Under the pieces are notes generated by a model, which was not told the DNA's origin, did not search any database, and worked only from the letters and a program-made list of their open reading frames with translations. The position numbers and the translations under genes were made by a program. This document shows positions 6,652 to 13,595 of a stretch of DNA of 16,142 bases, piece after piece (position 1 is the stretch's first letter; each line of letters begins with the position of its first letter). The stretch comes from CAMYLR01 sp039590215 (GTDB lineage: Bacteria > Gemmatimonadota > Gemmatimonadetes > JACCXV01 > JAHWKZ01), in assembly GCA_039590215.1 (NCBI GenBank), contig JBDHFX010000031.1:1-16142 (forward strand). The letters run 5' to 3'.

Positions 6652-7751
6652 ACACGACACGGCGCGGTTTTCTCAAGGGCGGGGTGTCGGTCGCCGCCGG
6701 GACGGCGCTGGCGACGCCGAGTCGCGCGGCTTCGGCCTGGCGCAACGTCCTGCCAGTTTCACGACCCGTTGCCGGGCCGGTGGCGGTCTCCAGCGGCAAC
6801 GGTCAACCCGCGGTTGCCCGCGCGCTCGAGCTCCTGAACGAGGGTTCGGACCCACTCGATGCGGTCATCGCCGGTGTCAACATCGTCGAGGCCGATCCCG
6901 ACGACGTCACCGTCGGGTACGGCGGTCTGCCCAACGCCGACGGCGTGGTGCAGCTCGACTCGTGTTGCATGCACGGTCCCACCCATCGGGGTGGTGGTGT
7001 AGCCGCGCTGGAGGGATTCCGGCATCCGTCCAGGGTGGCGCGGCTGGTCATGGAAGAGACCGACCACGTGTTGCTGGTCGGCAAAGGCGCCCGAAAGTTC
7101 GCGCTCGAGTACGGTTTCGAAGAGGAGAACCTGCTGACCGACACGGCGCGCCAGATCTGGCTCTATTGGCGCGGAACCCAGACCGAGATCGATGATTATC
7201 TGGTGCCCGACACCGAGGGGTTCACCCCGCGCGCCAAGCAGATCATCGAGAACAACCCGAACCTCTTCTATCCCGAGCAGCCGCGGCCATCAGGAACTAT
7301 CAACTGTTGCGCGGTCGACGCCAACGGTGATCTGGCCGGTGTCACCACCACCAGCGGACTGTTCTTCAAGATCCCCGGTCGGGTCGGCGACTCACCGATC
7401 TTGGGCGCTGGGCTGTACGTCGACAACGACGTCGGCGCCGCGGGCTCGACCGGCCGCGGCGAGGCGAACCTGCTCAACCTGACGTCGTTCCTCGTGGTAG
7501 AGGAGATGCGGCGCGGTCAATCACCGACCGAGGCGTGTCTGGCGGGGTGCCGACGGATCGTCGAGAACAACGTCGAGGATCGGCTCAGAAAACCAAACGG
7601 TCACCCGACCTTTAACGTCTCGTTCTACGCCGTCAACAAAGGCGGCGAGTACAGCTCCGCATCGATCTACGGGCCAGGACGGTTCGCGGTCGCTGGAGCC
7701 GGGGGCGCCGGGCGACACGAAGACCGCGCGATCTTGTTGCCGCAAGGGTAA
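6648..7751 (+). CDS. Tat-exported N(4)-(beta-N-acetylglucosaminyl)-L-asparaginase / isoaspartyl peptidase family enzyme
   Basis: A 367-residue N-terminal-nucleophile hydrolase of the glycosylasparaginase/L-asparaginase-2 family. These precursors self-cleave before a Thr that then hydrolyses Asn-linked or beta-aspartyl amide bonds. The N-terminus carries a twin-arginine signal (TTRRGFLKGG then a hydrophobic stretch to about residue 27), so it acts in the periplasm. The predicted nucleophile is T217 in SGTINCCAVD. The downstream core is strongly conserved with the eukaryotic lysosomal enzyme pattern: GVTTTSGLFFKIPGRVGDSP (231-250) and GAGLYVDNDVGAAGSTGRGE. R245 is the expected substrate-binding Arg. 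Translation starts at GTG 6648, overlapping the preceding stop (GTGA). With the peptidase-like hydrolase and symporter it probably completes a pathway for asparagine conjugates. Plain asparaginase or beta-aspartyl peptidase activity remains possible. Confidence 0.92.
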   Translation: MNTTRRGFLKGGVSVAAGTALATPSRAASAWRNVLPVSRPVAGPVAVSSGNGQPAVARALELLNEGSDPLDAVIAGVNIVEADPDDVTVGYGGLPNADGVVQLDSCCMHGPTHRGGGVAALEGFRHPSRVARLVMEETDHVLLVGKGARKFALEYGFEEENLLTDTARQIWLYWRGTQTEIDDYLVPDTEGFTPRAKQIIENNPNLFYPEQPRPSGTINCCAVDANGDLAGVTTTSGLFFKIPGRVGDSPILGAGLYVDNDVGAAGSTGRGEANLLNLTSFLVVEEMRRGQSPTEACLAGCRRIVENNVEDRLRKPNGHPTFNVSFYAVNKGGEYSSASIYGPGRFAVAGAGGAGRHEDRAILLPQG

Positions 7752-7767
7752 CCCCGCTCGGAGAGCC

Positions 7768-8937
7768 CTAGCTACCAACCTCGCGGAACGCTTCCACGAC
7801 CGGCTTCCGCGCCGCGCGGCGCGCGGGCAAGAAGCCACCGATCAAGCCCATGACCAGTGCGAACACAATGCCCGCCGCCAGCAGCGTCGGTGTGACCCGA
7901 AACGCAAACGCAACTTCGCTGAACGAGTTCCAATTCGTGGTGCTGGTCACGAGCCCGTTGATGGGAAGCGCGATAAGGCAGCCGATGAGCCCACCGAGCA
8001 GCGCGATCAGCATCGACTCCACGACGAACGAGGCGAGCACTGAGCGTGGCTTGAACCCGAGCGCGAGGAGCACACCGATCTCGGGGGCCCGCGAGTCGAC
8101 CGCCGAATACATGGTATTGATCGCCCCGAACACCGCCCCGATCGCCATCACGCCGGCGATGAAAATGGCCAGGAAGCGGAGAATTCCGCCTAACAGCGTG
8201 CCCTGGTTGGCGTAGAACTCCCGTTCGAGGTGGGCATCCACGGCCAGCCGAGGGTCTGCTTCGAGGGTCTCTGCAATTCCGTCGAAGGCCGATGGATCCT
8301 GCATACGGAGGGCGACGGTCTGGAAGACCTGACCCCGAAATACGGGCATGAACAGCTCGTTTTCCCCCCAGACCTCGGACTCAAACGAAGAGCCGCCCGC
8401 CTCGAAGTGTCCGACGACCTCCCAATCACGGCCGGCGAATCGGAGCGACTGGCCGATCTCCGTGTTGGGAACCCGCTCGACCAGCGTCTTGCCGACGATG
8501 ATTTCACCGGAGCCGGGGCGGAATGTCCGGCCTTCGATTATTCGGACTCCGTTGCGCACTTCGAACGCCTTCGGGCTGACACCCCGAATAACGACGTTGG
8601 CCATACCACCGTTGCGCCGCTCTAGTCCGACGACGACAAACGTCTCGGGACTGATCAGGGGCTCGCCGTTGGTATCCTCGGCGATGAACGGGAGAGCAGA
8701 AATGGCATTGGCGATATCACGCGTGATGCCACTGCTCATCTCAGAATCCGCCCCCCTCCGCAGCACAAGGATGTTTTCCGTGGAGCCCGTCTTGACGAGC
8801 GCGGCCTGAAAACCGATCGAGAGGGCCATCATTCCGATGAACACGGCCACGACCAGAGCCATGCCTAGTGCTGTGGTGAGCGTCGAGATCGGTCTCGCCC
8901 GGAGGCTCCGCAGGTTGTAGAGAATCGGAATCTTCAT
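7768..8937 (-). CDS. ABC transporter permease, FtsX/MacB type (second permease)
   Basis: A 389-residue inner-membrane permease of the MacB/FtsX/LolCE type: one N-terminal helix (about residues 17-45), a large periplasmic domain to about residue 255, then three helices. The first of these is GGILRFLAIFIAGVMAIGAVFGAINTMYS. The cytoplasmic coupling segment ENT-like APEIGVLLALGFKPRSVLASF and the terminal LPARRAARKPVVEAFREV are typical. The frame is open to 8988, but ATG 8937 (MKIPILYNLRSLRARP) is preferred because family homology starts exactly there and GAGGCAGAGCC precedes it. It follows the first permease by 22 bases. The two permeases differ in sequence, implying a heterodimer, as in LolC/LolE. 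It is the last gene of the exporter operon and is convergent with the asparaginase gene, with a gap of 16 bases holding no clear terminator. Confidence 0.92.
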   Translation of the reverse strand: MKIPILYNLRSLRARPISTLTTALGMALVVAVFIGMMALSIGFQAALVKTGSTENILVLRRGADSEMSSGITRDIANAISALPFIAEDTNGEPLISPETFVVVGLERRNGGMANVVIRGVSPKAFEVRNGVRIIEGRTFRPGSGEIIVGKTLVERVPNTEIGQSLRFAGRDWEVVGHFEAGGSSFESEVWGENELFMPVFRGQVFQTVALRMQDPSAFDGIAETLEADPRLAVDAHLEREFYANQGTLLGGILRFLAIFIAGVMAIGAVFGAINTMYSAVDSRAPEIGVLLALGFKPRSVLASFVVESMLIALLGGLIGCLIALPINGLVTSTTNWNSFSEVAFAFRVTPTLLAAGIVFALVMGLIGGFLPARRAARKPVVEAFREVGS

Positions 8938-8959
8938 GCGTGGCTCTGCCTCATGTCTC

Positions 8960-10099
8960 TCACGCCACGCGCCGGAGCGCCTCAACAACCGAAAGGCGCG
9001 CCGTCTGACGGGCCGGGACCAGTCCGCTGATCAGGCCCAGCGCGATCGCAATCGCGAGGCCCTGAAGCATCGTCGAGGGTAGAACCGTATACCCCGGGAG
9101 CATGCTACCCAGCGACGCGTTGTTGCTGAGGATCACCACCGCCGCCGCCAGCCCTATGACGCCGCCCACCACGCTGATGGCCAGCGACTCGGCAACGACC
9201 AGCCGCGACAGCAGACCGTCCCTGTACCCGAGCGTCTTGAGCACCGCCACTTCATTTACGCGCTCGCGCGAGGACATCATCATCGTGTTCGCGGCGACGA
9301 GGAGAATGGCGAAGAAGACCGCCGTCCCGATCGCACGCATGAGGAAAGCGACGTTCCCCCACATCGTCACGAAGCCGGCCTGGAACGCTTTCTCGGTCTC
9401 CGTCTGAGTTGGCGCGGTCGAGTTCTCAAAGCTGGCATCGATCTGCTGCGCGATCTCCGTAGCCAAGCCGGGATCCGAGGGCTGAACGATAAACCACCCG
9501 GGCGTGGCGGCCTCGCCTGAGTTCTCATACAGGTAGCTGTAGTGGAAGTACATGCTCTCATCGCCGAAGCTCGGGTTGTCCGGCTCGTAGACGCCTCGGA
9601 TCACGAATTCCCAGTCGCCGGGGAAGATCGTTCCCTGCAGCACGAGCGTCTGACCGAGCGACCACCCGAACCGTTCCATGAGTCCCTGACCAACGATGGT
9701 GGCTGATTTCTCGCCCTTGAACGCTTCTAGCTGCGCCGGATCCACTTCGATCTCGGGATAGATCGGGAAAAACGTCTCCGTATCGACAGCGAACTGCGCG
9801 AAGTAGTTGCGCGAGTCGATGTACGTGCCGCCGAACCAGTTTGCCCACGAGACCGATTGAACTCCATCCACAGCCCGAAGCCGCTGTGTGTACGCCTCGG
9901 GCAGTGGGAACGTGATGCCGGTGGCGTTTCGGGTGATCAGCCGCGACTCGCTCCCGACCTCGGTCGAGGCATCGAGCGCCGTCAGCACCGACTGGAGCGC
10001 AGCGAACAGAAAAAGCGCCACCGCCACGCTGAGCGCCGTGAGGATGCTACGGCGTTTGTTACGCGTCAGGTTCTTCCATACGAGCCGCGCGTGCTTCAT
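8960..10099 (-). CDS. ABC transporter permease, FtsX/MacB type (first permease)
   Basis: A 379-residue permease with the same plan as its neighbour: a short basic cytoplasmic start (MKHARLVWKNLTRNKRRS), helix 1 at about 18-42, a periplasmic MacB-like domain to about residue 250, and three C-terminal helices beginning near WGNVAFLMRAIGTAVFFAILLV. The coupling region RVNEVAVLKTLGYRDGLLSRL and the end LVPARQTARLSVVEALRRVA are diagnostic for the FtsX family. Its ATG overlaps the ATPase stop (ATGA), so the two are translationally coupled. Substrate could be a lipoprotein, lipid, peptide or small molecule; the family fold works by mechanical transmission across the periplasm and does not reveal the cargo. 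Confidence 0.92.
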   Translation of the reverse strand: MKHARLVWKNLTRNKRRSILTALSVAVALFLFAALQSVLTALDASTEVGSESRLITRNATGITFPLPEAYTQRLRAVDGVQSVSWANWFGGTYIDSRNYFAQFAVDTETFFPIYPEIEVDPAQLEAFKGEKSATIVGQGLMERFGWSLGQTLVLQGTIFPGDWEFVIRGVYEPDNPSFGDESMYFHYSYLYENSGEAATPGWFIVQPSDPGLATEIAQQIDASFENSTAPTQTETEKAFQAGFVTMWGNVAFLMRAIGTAVFFAILLVAANTMMMSSRERVNEVAVLKTLGYRDGLLSRLVVAESLAISVVGGVIGLAAAVVILSNNASLGSMLPGYTVLPSTMLQGLAIAIALGLISGLVPARQTARLSVVEALRRVA

Positions 10100-10767
10100 T
10101 GGTGCAGCACACCTTTCTCGAGGTACATCATCCTGTGCGCCCGGTCGGCCGCATGCTGATCGTGGGTGACCATCAGCACCGTCTTATTGAATTCGGAGTT
10201 CAACCGTTCGATTAAAGTCAGGATCTCTTCGGCCGATGTGGCGTCCAGATCACCCGTCGGCTCGTCCGCCAGGATCATCAGTGGATCGCTGACGATCGCG
10301 CGCGCGATTCCGACCCGCTGTTCCTGGCCACTCGACAGTTGCCTCGGATAGTGCTTCATCCGGTCCGACAAGCTCACGACGTTGAGCGCTACCTCAACCC
10401 GCTCGCGCCGTTCGTCCTTAGACAAGTTCGTGAGTAGGAGCGGCAGCTCGACGTTCTGGAAGGCGGTCAAGACCGGCAGCAGGTTGTAGAACTGAAACAC
10501 GAACCCCACATGGGTGGCGCGCCAATCAGCGAGCTTGTTGATACTCAGGCTGGTGATCTCCGACCCATCGATGGTGATCGTTCCTGAGTCTGGCTGGTCG
10601 AGCCCCGCCAAGAGATTGAGCAGCGTGCTCTTCCCGCTGCCGGAAGGGCCCATCAAAGACAGGTACTCGCCGGCCTCGATGTCGAGTTCGACGTTCTCGA
10701 GAACCGAGATGATTTCGGCCTCGGTCTCGTATCGCTTGGTGAGATTACGTAGTTCGACCAGGGCCAT
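10096..10767 (-). CDS. ABC transporter ATP-binding protein, LolD/MacB type
   Basis: A 223-residue nucleotide-binding subunit. All ATPase motifs are visible: Walker A GPSGSGKST (40-48), Q-loop Q92 in VFQFYNLLP, signature LSSGQEQRVGIARAI (from 144), Walker B LMILADEPTGDLD with E169, and switch H202 in VTHD. The signature carries Ser in place of the first Gly of LSGGQ. The length and the FVFQFYNLLPVLTAFQNVELPL segment fit the LolD/MacB/FtsE class, which pairs with FtsX-type permeases; those permeases follow directly. The start could be ATG 10767, preferred because MALVELRNLTKRY begins the fold, or GTG 10776, three codons earlier, which has GAGAG at better spacing. A weak inverted repeat (arms 10779-10783 and 10791-10795) covers that ribosome binding region. 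Confidence 0.95.
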   Translation of the reverse strand: MALVELRNLTKRYETEAEIISVLENVELDIEAGEYLSLMGPSGSGKSTLLNLLAGLDQPDSGTITIDGSEITSLSINKLADWRATHVGFVFQFYNLLPVLTAFQNVELPLLLTNLSKDERRERVEVALNVVSLSDRMKHYPRQLSSGQEQRVGIARAIVSDPLMILADEPTGDLDATSAEEILTLIERLNSEFNKTVLMVTHDQHAADRAHRMMYLEKGVLHQ

Positions 10768-10799
10768 GCCTTTCACTTTCTCTCAAGTGTAGAGACCAA

Positions 10800-12041
10800 C
10801 TACTCGGGCTCTGTGACTCGGGCGCCGTCTTCGAGTTCTCCGTTGGCGCTCGTGACCAAACGCTCGCCACCCGATAGCCCGGAGAGGATCTCGCGCTGAC
10901 CACCGGAAACGGGTCCCGCCTCGACGGTCCGCCGCTCGAGCCGACTATCGCGCACGAGCCAGACGACCGCCTGGCCGGCCTCGTCGCGCACCGTCTCGGA
11001 TGGCACCATGACGCGCGCCGGCTTCACAGTCCCCGCCTCCCCGGTGCTGGCGGGCTCGCGAAACTCGACCCGAGCCGCCATCTCCGGCAACACGCGATCG
11101 TCAACATCCAGGATTGCGACCTTTACCTCCACCGTAGCGCGCTGCCGATCGGCCGTCGGCACGATCTGACGAATCTCGCCTTCGTATGCGTCCCGAGGGT
11201 AGGCATCGAGCCGAATCTCCGCGGGCTGATCGTTCTCGAGCTGTGCGATGTAGGCCTCGTTGACGTCCACTTCGACCTCGAGCGTCTCGAGATCGGCCAT
11301 GGTAACGACCGCACCCCGGGTCAACCCGCTCCCCGTAGCGACCGGCGCGACCACCTCACCCAGCTCGGCGTCTTTCCTCAGAATCGTGCCATCGAACGGC
11401 GCGCGGATGTACGTCAAATCGAGGTTCGATTGCGCCAGGGCAAGGGCTGCGCGATCGACGTCGATCTGCGCCTCCTGTAGCCCGACTCGTGCCTCGGCGC
11501 TGGACAGCTCGGCCGCGATACGCTCGACCTCCTGCTCCGACGCCGCGTCTTTGGCCCCGAGCTCTTCGACCCGCACCAGATCTCGCCGGAGCTGATCGCG
11601 TACGGCGACCGCGTCCGCGAGCCCAGCCCGGGAGCGTTGCACGTTGGCCCGCTCCTGCGAAACGGCAGCTCGGTAGTCGTCGTTTTCGAGCCGGGCGATC
11701 ATATCACCCTTCCTGACGACGACACCGACATCCACCGGGAGAGAATCGAGACGACCCGTGACGCGCGAGGAGACCGAAGCCTGAGTGCGCGCAACTACGT
11801 AGCCGTTGGCGGTGATGCCCGTGGACGAGCCCGCCCCGCCTCCGGACAGCTGCACCAGCGCGGTGGTCACCTCGACTCCGCCCCGGCTTCGGGTCCAGAG
11901 AAAACCAGCTCCGAGCAGGAATAACACGATCACTACGGCGGCGATCGTGCGCGTTCGCCGGCTCGACCGTGACCCCGAACCGCGAGCGGTCCCGCGATCC
12001 AGGGTCAGCTTGGATAGATCAGAGGATCCGGCTTCAGACAT
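10800..12041 (-). CDS. Membrane fusion protein (HlyD/RND periplasmic adaptor) of the exporter
   Basis: A 413-residue adaptor linking the inner-membrane ABC transporter to the periplasm or outer membrane, as MacA does for MacB. A basic, Ser/Arg-rich cytoplasmic tail (about 30 residues) precedes a single membrane helix at 32-50. The first barrel/lipoyl half is at about 80-122 (GYVVARTQASVSSRVTGRL), a helical hairpin at about 123-205 (Ala/Arg/Glu/Gln-rich), the second lipoyl half at 208-235 (LTYIRAPFDGTILRKDAELG), a beta-barrel at about 252-330 and a membrane-proximal domain to the end. A Gly/Ser-rich stretch SGGGAGSSTG (66-75) is a flexible insertion after the helix. It is followed by the ATPase and two permeases. 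No good ribosome binding site precedes the ATG; coupling to the upstream secreted-protein gene 19 bases away may help. Confidence 0.93.
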   Translation of the reverse strand: MSEAGSSDLSKLTLDRGTARGSGSRSSRRTRTIAAVVIVLFLLGAGFLWTRSRGGVEVTTALVQLSGGGAGSSTGITANGYVVARTQASVSSRVTGRLDSLPVDVGVVVRKGDMIARLENDDYRAAVSQERANVQRSRAGLADAVAVRDQLRRDLVRVEELGAKDAASEQEVERIAAELSSAEARVGLQEAQIDVDRAALALAQSNLDLTYIRAPFDGTILRKDAELGEVVAPVATGSGLTRGAVVTMADLETLEVEVDVNEAYIAQLENDQPAEIRLDAYPRDAYEGEIRQIVPTADRQRATVEVKVAILDVDDRVLPEMAARVEFREPASTGEAGTVKPARVMVPSETVRDEAGQAVVWLVRDSRLERRTVEAGPVSGGQREILSGLSGGERLVTSANGELEDGARVTEPE

Positions 12042-12060
12042 CTATTGAGTGGCGGAACCC

Positions 12061-12537
12061 CTACTTCATCGTCCAGGTGCCGTCGTAGCGCACGATGTAC
12101 TTGCCATCGCCCCAGGTGTGGACGTTCGAGTAGGTCCCACCCCCGACCATACCCTCGAACTTGCCGGTACCAGCGAAATACTCCCACTCGCCGCCATCGG
12201 CCCCACCTCGCCACCAGAGCGAGTAGGTATCGTCATCGTCGTCGATGCCGTTGCACAAACCGCTGGCCGCCACACTACCGTCGGTGCCGGTAACGGTCAG
12301 CCCGGTGCAATCGAAGTTGATCAAGTACAGCGGATCGTCCGTGTCATCGGCGTTGACGAATCCGCGTACCGCCCAGCGCGTAGTGGTTCCGCCGTCGGCG
12401 TTTTCGCTCACCGTCGAGCCGTGCGGGACGTACATCGCCAAACCGCCGCCGGAAACTTCCGTCTGCGCCTCAACTGTCGTCGCGACTACAAACGATACCG
12501 CTACCGCTGCGATCATTGAAGACAGGAGCTTTGTCAC
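12061..12537 (-). CDS. Small secreted protein with GTGKFxGhxGGGTY motif, head of the exporter operon
   Basis: A 158-residue exported protein of unassigned function. Residues 1-24 are a signal peptide (hydrophobic core SSMIAAVAVSFVVATTVEA, cleavage likely before Q25). The mature part is rich in Gly, Asp, Thr and Trp with short alternating strands, suggesting a small beta-barrel. The motif GTGKFEGMVGGGTY (123-136) followed by a closing YDGTWTMK resembles a pattern recurring in small secreted barrel proteins of the lipocalin/allene-oxide-cyclase-like kind; this is from memory of style, not a proven match. C77 and C95 could form a disulfide, and IDDDDDTYS (98-106) is an acidic turn. The frame is open upstream, but GTG 12537 is preferred because a very strong ribosome binding site (AAGGGGGGATTAAC) and the signal peptide begin there. 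It precedes the adaptor gene by 19 bases. Confidence 0.78.
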   Translation of the reverse strand: MTKLLSSMIAAVAVSFVVATTVEAQTEVSGGGLAMYVPHGSTVSENADGGTTTRWAVRGFVNADDTDDPLYLINFDCTGLTVTGTDGSVAASGLCNGIDDDDDTYSLWWRGGADGGEWEYFAGTGKFEGMVGGGTYSNVHTWGDGKYIVRYDGTWTMK

Positions 12538-12594
12538 GTTAATCCCCCCTTGTTTGGTGCGTTGATCGATTCGATTCAAAGGAGTGTCCTGACA

Positions 12595-12600
12595 ATTGTA
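12595..12600 (-). promoter_or_regulatory. Candidate -10 element upstream of the secreted-protein/exporter operon
   Basis: The minus strand reads TACAAT, a 5/6 match to TATAAT, about 57 bases before the GTG at 12537. The -35 position (TGCCCC) is poor, so this rests on one hexamer. About 32 bases further upstream (12633-12646) lies GGCAGG-TT-CCTGCC, a short inverted repeat that could be a regulator site. Confidence 0.25.
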
Positions 12601-12632
12601 GCGCCGACACAGGGGTAGGGGCACTCTGGCCC

Positions 12633-12646
12633 GGCAGGTTCCTGCC
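12633..12646. repeat. Short inverted repeat GGCAGG-TT-CCTGCC
   Basis: Two perfect 6-base arms are separated by TT. There is no T-run on either side, so a terminator is unlikely. Its location upstream of the exporter operon and inside the start-less open frame of the plus-strand gene makes it a possible protein-binding site, or it may be chance. Confidence 0.3.
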
Positions 12647-12829
12647 TACTTTACTGCGCCCGACCCGCCTAGCTCTTGCTACTCCTTCACCGCCCACTCG
12701 GTTGATCGTCAAGGTCAACAGTCCCCGTCGAGCCTCGTCGTCGCAGTTCTCGACTGGGTCTTAGCCGAGCTAGTTCGGGTTTACCACGGTGTAACCGCCG
12801 AGGAGGCGCAGAATCTGATCGCTGGGCTA

Positions 12830-13117
12830 GTGACTCGCGTGGTACCAGTTATCGAGGACTTCGACGGCTATCTGAAGGTGCTCAATCCCAAGCTTCGAGC
12901 TAGTGAACATTGTCTGGTGCTACTGTACCAGCGCGACCGTGCTGGCGCTGAATTCAACGAGCTGGAGAGACGGGCACGCCTCAAGATGCGACCGAATCTG
13001 CCACGAACGCTGCGTCGACTTGAGCACGATCTAGCGTTGATCCATCATGACGAAAACCTGTATCTGATAACAGCGGCTGGCAAGGCGCACGTTGAAACCA
13101 AACGGCTGCTCGGCTGA
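12830..13117 (+). CDS. Small winged-helix-like protein, probably 5'-truncated or with unusual start
   Basis: From the first canonical start, GTG 12830, this encodes 95 residues. The C-terminal part looks like a winged helix: helix CLVLLYQRDRAGAEFNELERR, helix MRPNLPRTLRRLEHDLALI, then wing DENLYLITAAGKAHVE. Such domains commonly bind DNA, but no family name can be given. The coding pattern clearly extends upstream of 12830: the same frame reads LDWVLAELVRVYHG, which joins smoothly to VTRVVPVIEDFDGYLKVLNP. GTG 12830 has no ribosome binding site and lies in the middle of a predicted helix. The true product is therefore likely longer (about 125-140 residues), and either uses a non-standard start or is a pseudogene that has lost its start. 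It is convergent with the VKOR gene. Confidence 0.6.
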   Translation: MTRVVPVIEDFDGYLKVLNPKLRASEHCLVLLYQRDRAGAEFNELERRARLKMRPNLPRTLRRLEHDLALIHHDENLYLITAAGKAHVETKRLLG

Positions 13118-13121
13118 TGCC

Positions 13122-13145
13122 GATCGGTTCCTGGCTTGACCGATC
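13122..13145. terminator. Weak hairpin between convergent genes
   Basis: GATCGGT (13122-13128) and ACCGATC (13139-13145) form a perfect 7-base stem with a 10-base loop, in the 41-base gap between the convergent winged-helix and VKOR genes. The position suits a bidirectional terminator, but there is no T-run on either side. Confidence 0.25.
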
Positions 13146-13158
13146 AGAGTCCCGAGCG

Positions 13159-13584
13159 TCATGGGATTGCCTGATGACGATTGCGATGCAGCGCGAGTGC
13201 GGTCAGGAAGAGTCCCAGCGACACTGCGGCCGATACCAGGCAGTACCGACACCAGGCGTCGATCACCGCCGCCTGGAGGTAGACGAAGACCGCCGATGTG
13301 GCCACCGCGACGGCGGTGATCGCGACAAAGGCGATGCCGAGACTCCGGCTCCATCCCGACGACGGCGTCCACACGATCAGGTTGACGACCACGTAATAGA
13401 TGAGACCCAAGAGCGCGACCGGCACCCCAGCGACGATCGCGTACTGGCTGGTGGTGACGATGTCACACCCGCCACCCGGCCCACACGCCAGCGAGCCCGC
13501 CCCGTAGTGGGTCGCCGTCAGGTAGGTGGCATCGAGAAAGCCGACCAGGGCCAGCGCCCGAGCGATCCATAGAATTCCGGTCAT
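13159..13584 (-). CDS. Vitamin K epoxide reductase (VKOR) family thiol oxidoreductase
   Basis: A 141-residue inner-membrane protein of the bacterial VKOR family, which uses quinone to re-oxidise a periplasmic thioredoxin-like partner and so drives disulfide formation, replacing DsbB. Four or so hydrophobic segments are present. The redox residues are all visible: loop cysteines C34 and C40 (LACGPGGGCDIV), the conserved Ser S46 in TTSQYA, and the CxxC pair C112-C115 in WCRYCLVSA. There is no fused thioredoxin domain, so its DsbA-like partner must be encoded elsewhere. The frame is open well upstream, but ATG 13584 (MTGILWIARALALVGFLDATYL) is chosen because it lies 11 bases after the CPBP stop and begins the first membrane helix. 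The gene is the last of a three-gene minus-strand run. Confidence 0.92.
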   Translation of the reverse strand: MTGILWIARALALVGFLDATYLTATHYGAGSLACGPGGGCDIVTTSQYAIVAGVPVALLGLIYYVVVNLIVWTPSSGWSRSLGIAFVAITAVAVATSAVFVYLQAAVIDAWCRYCLVSAAVSLGLFLTALALHRNRHQAIP

Positions 13585-13595
13585 GGCCGATAAAA

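Larger units (their letters stand above)
12538..12829. other. Gap between divergent genes, partly coding-like on the plus strand
   Basis: About 290 bases without a confidently started gene. The first part holds the presumed promoter of the minus-strand exporter operon. On the plus strand, the frame of the winged-helix gene stays open from 12602 (TAG at 12599). From about 12731 it reads as convincing protein (for example AELVRVYHGVTAEEAQ from 12764), yet contains no ATG, GTG or TTG in frame before 12830. No tRNA or structured RNA was recognised. Confidence 0.6.

Noticed and set aside
7752..7767. Terminator between the convergent asparaginase and permease genes
   Set aside because: The gap is 16 bases with no convincing stem or T-run.
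12538..12829. tRNA or structured RNA in the largest intergenic gap
   Set aside because: No cloverleaf or riboswitch-like pattern was seen; the only structure is a 6-bp inverted repeat.
13117..13572. Plus-strand frame opposite VKOR
   Set aside because: It is Arg/Asp/Gly/His-rich low-information sequence; the minus strand carries the VKOR cysteines and membrane helices.
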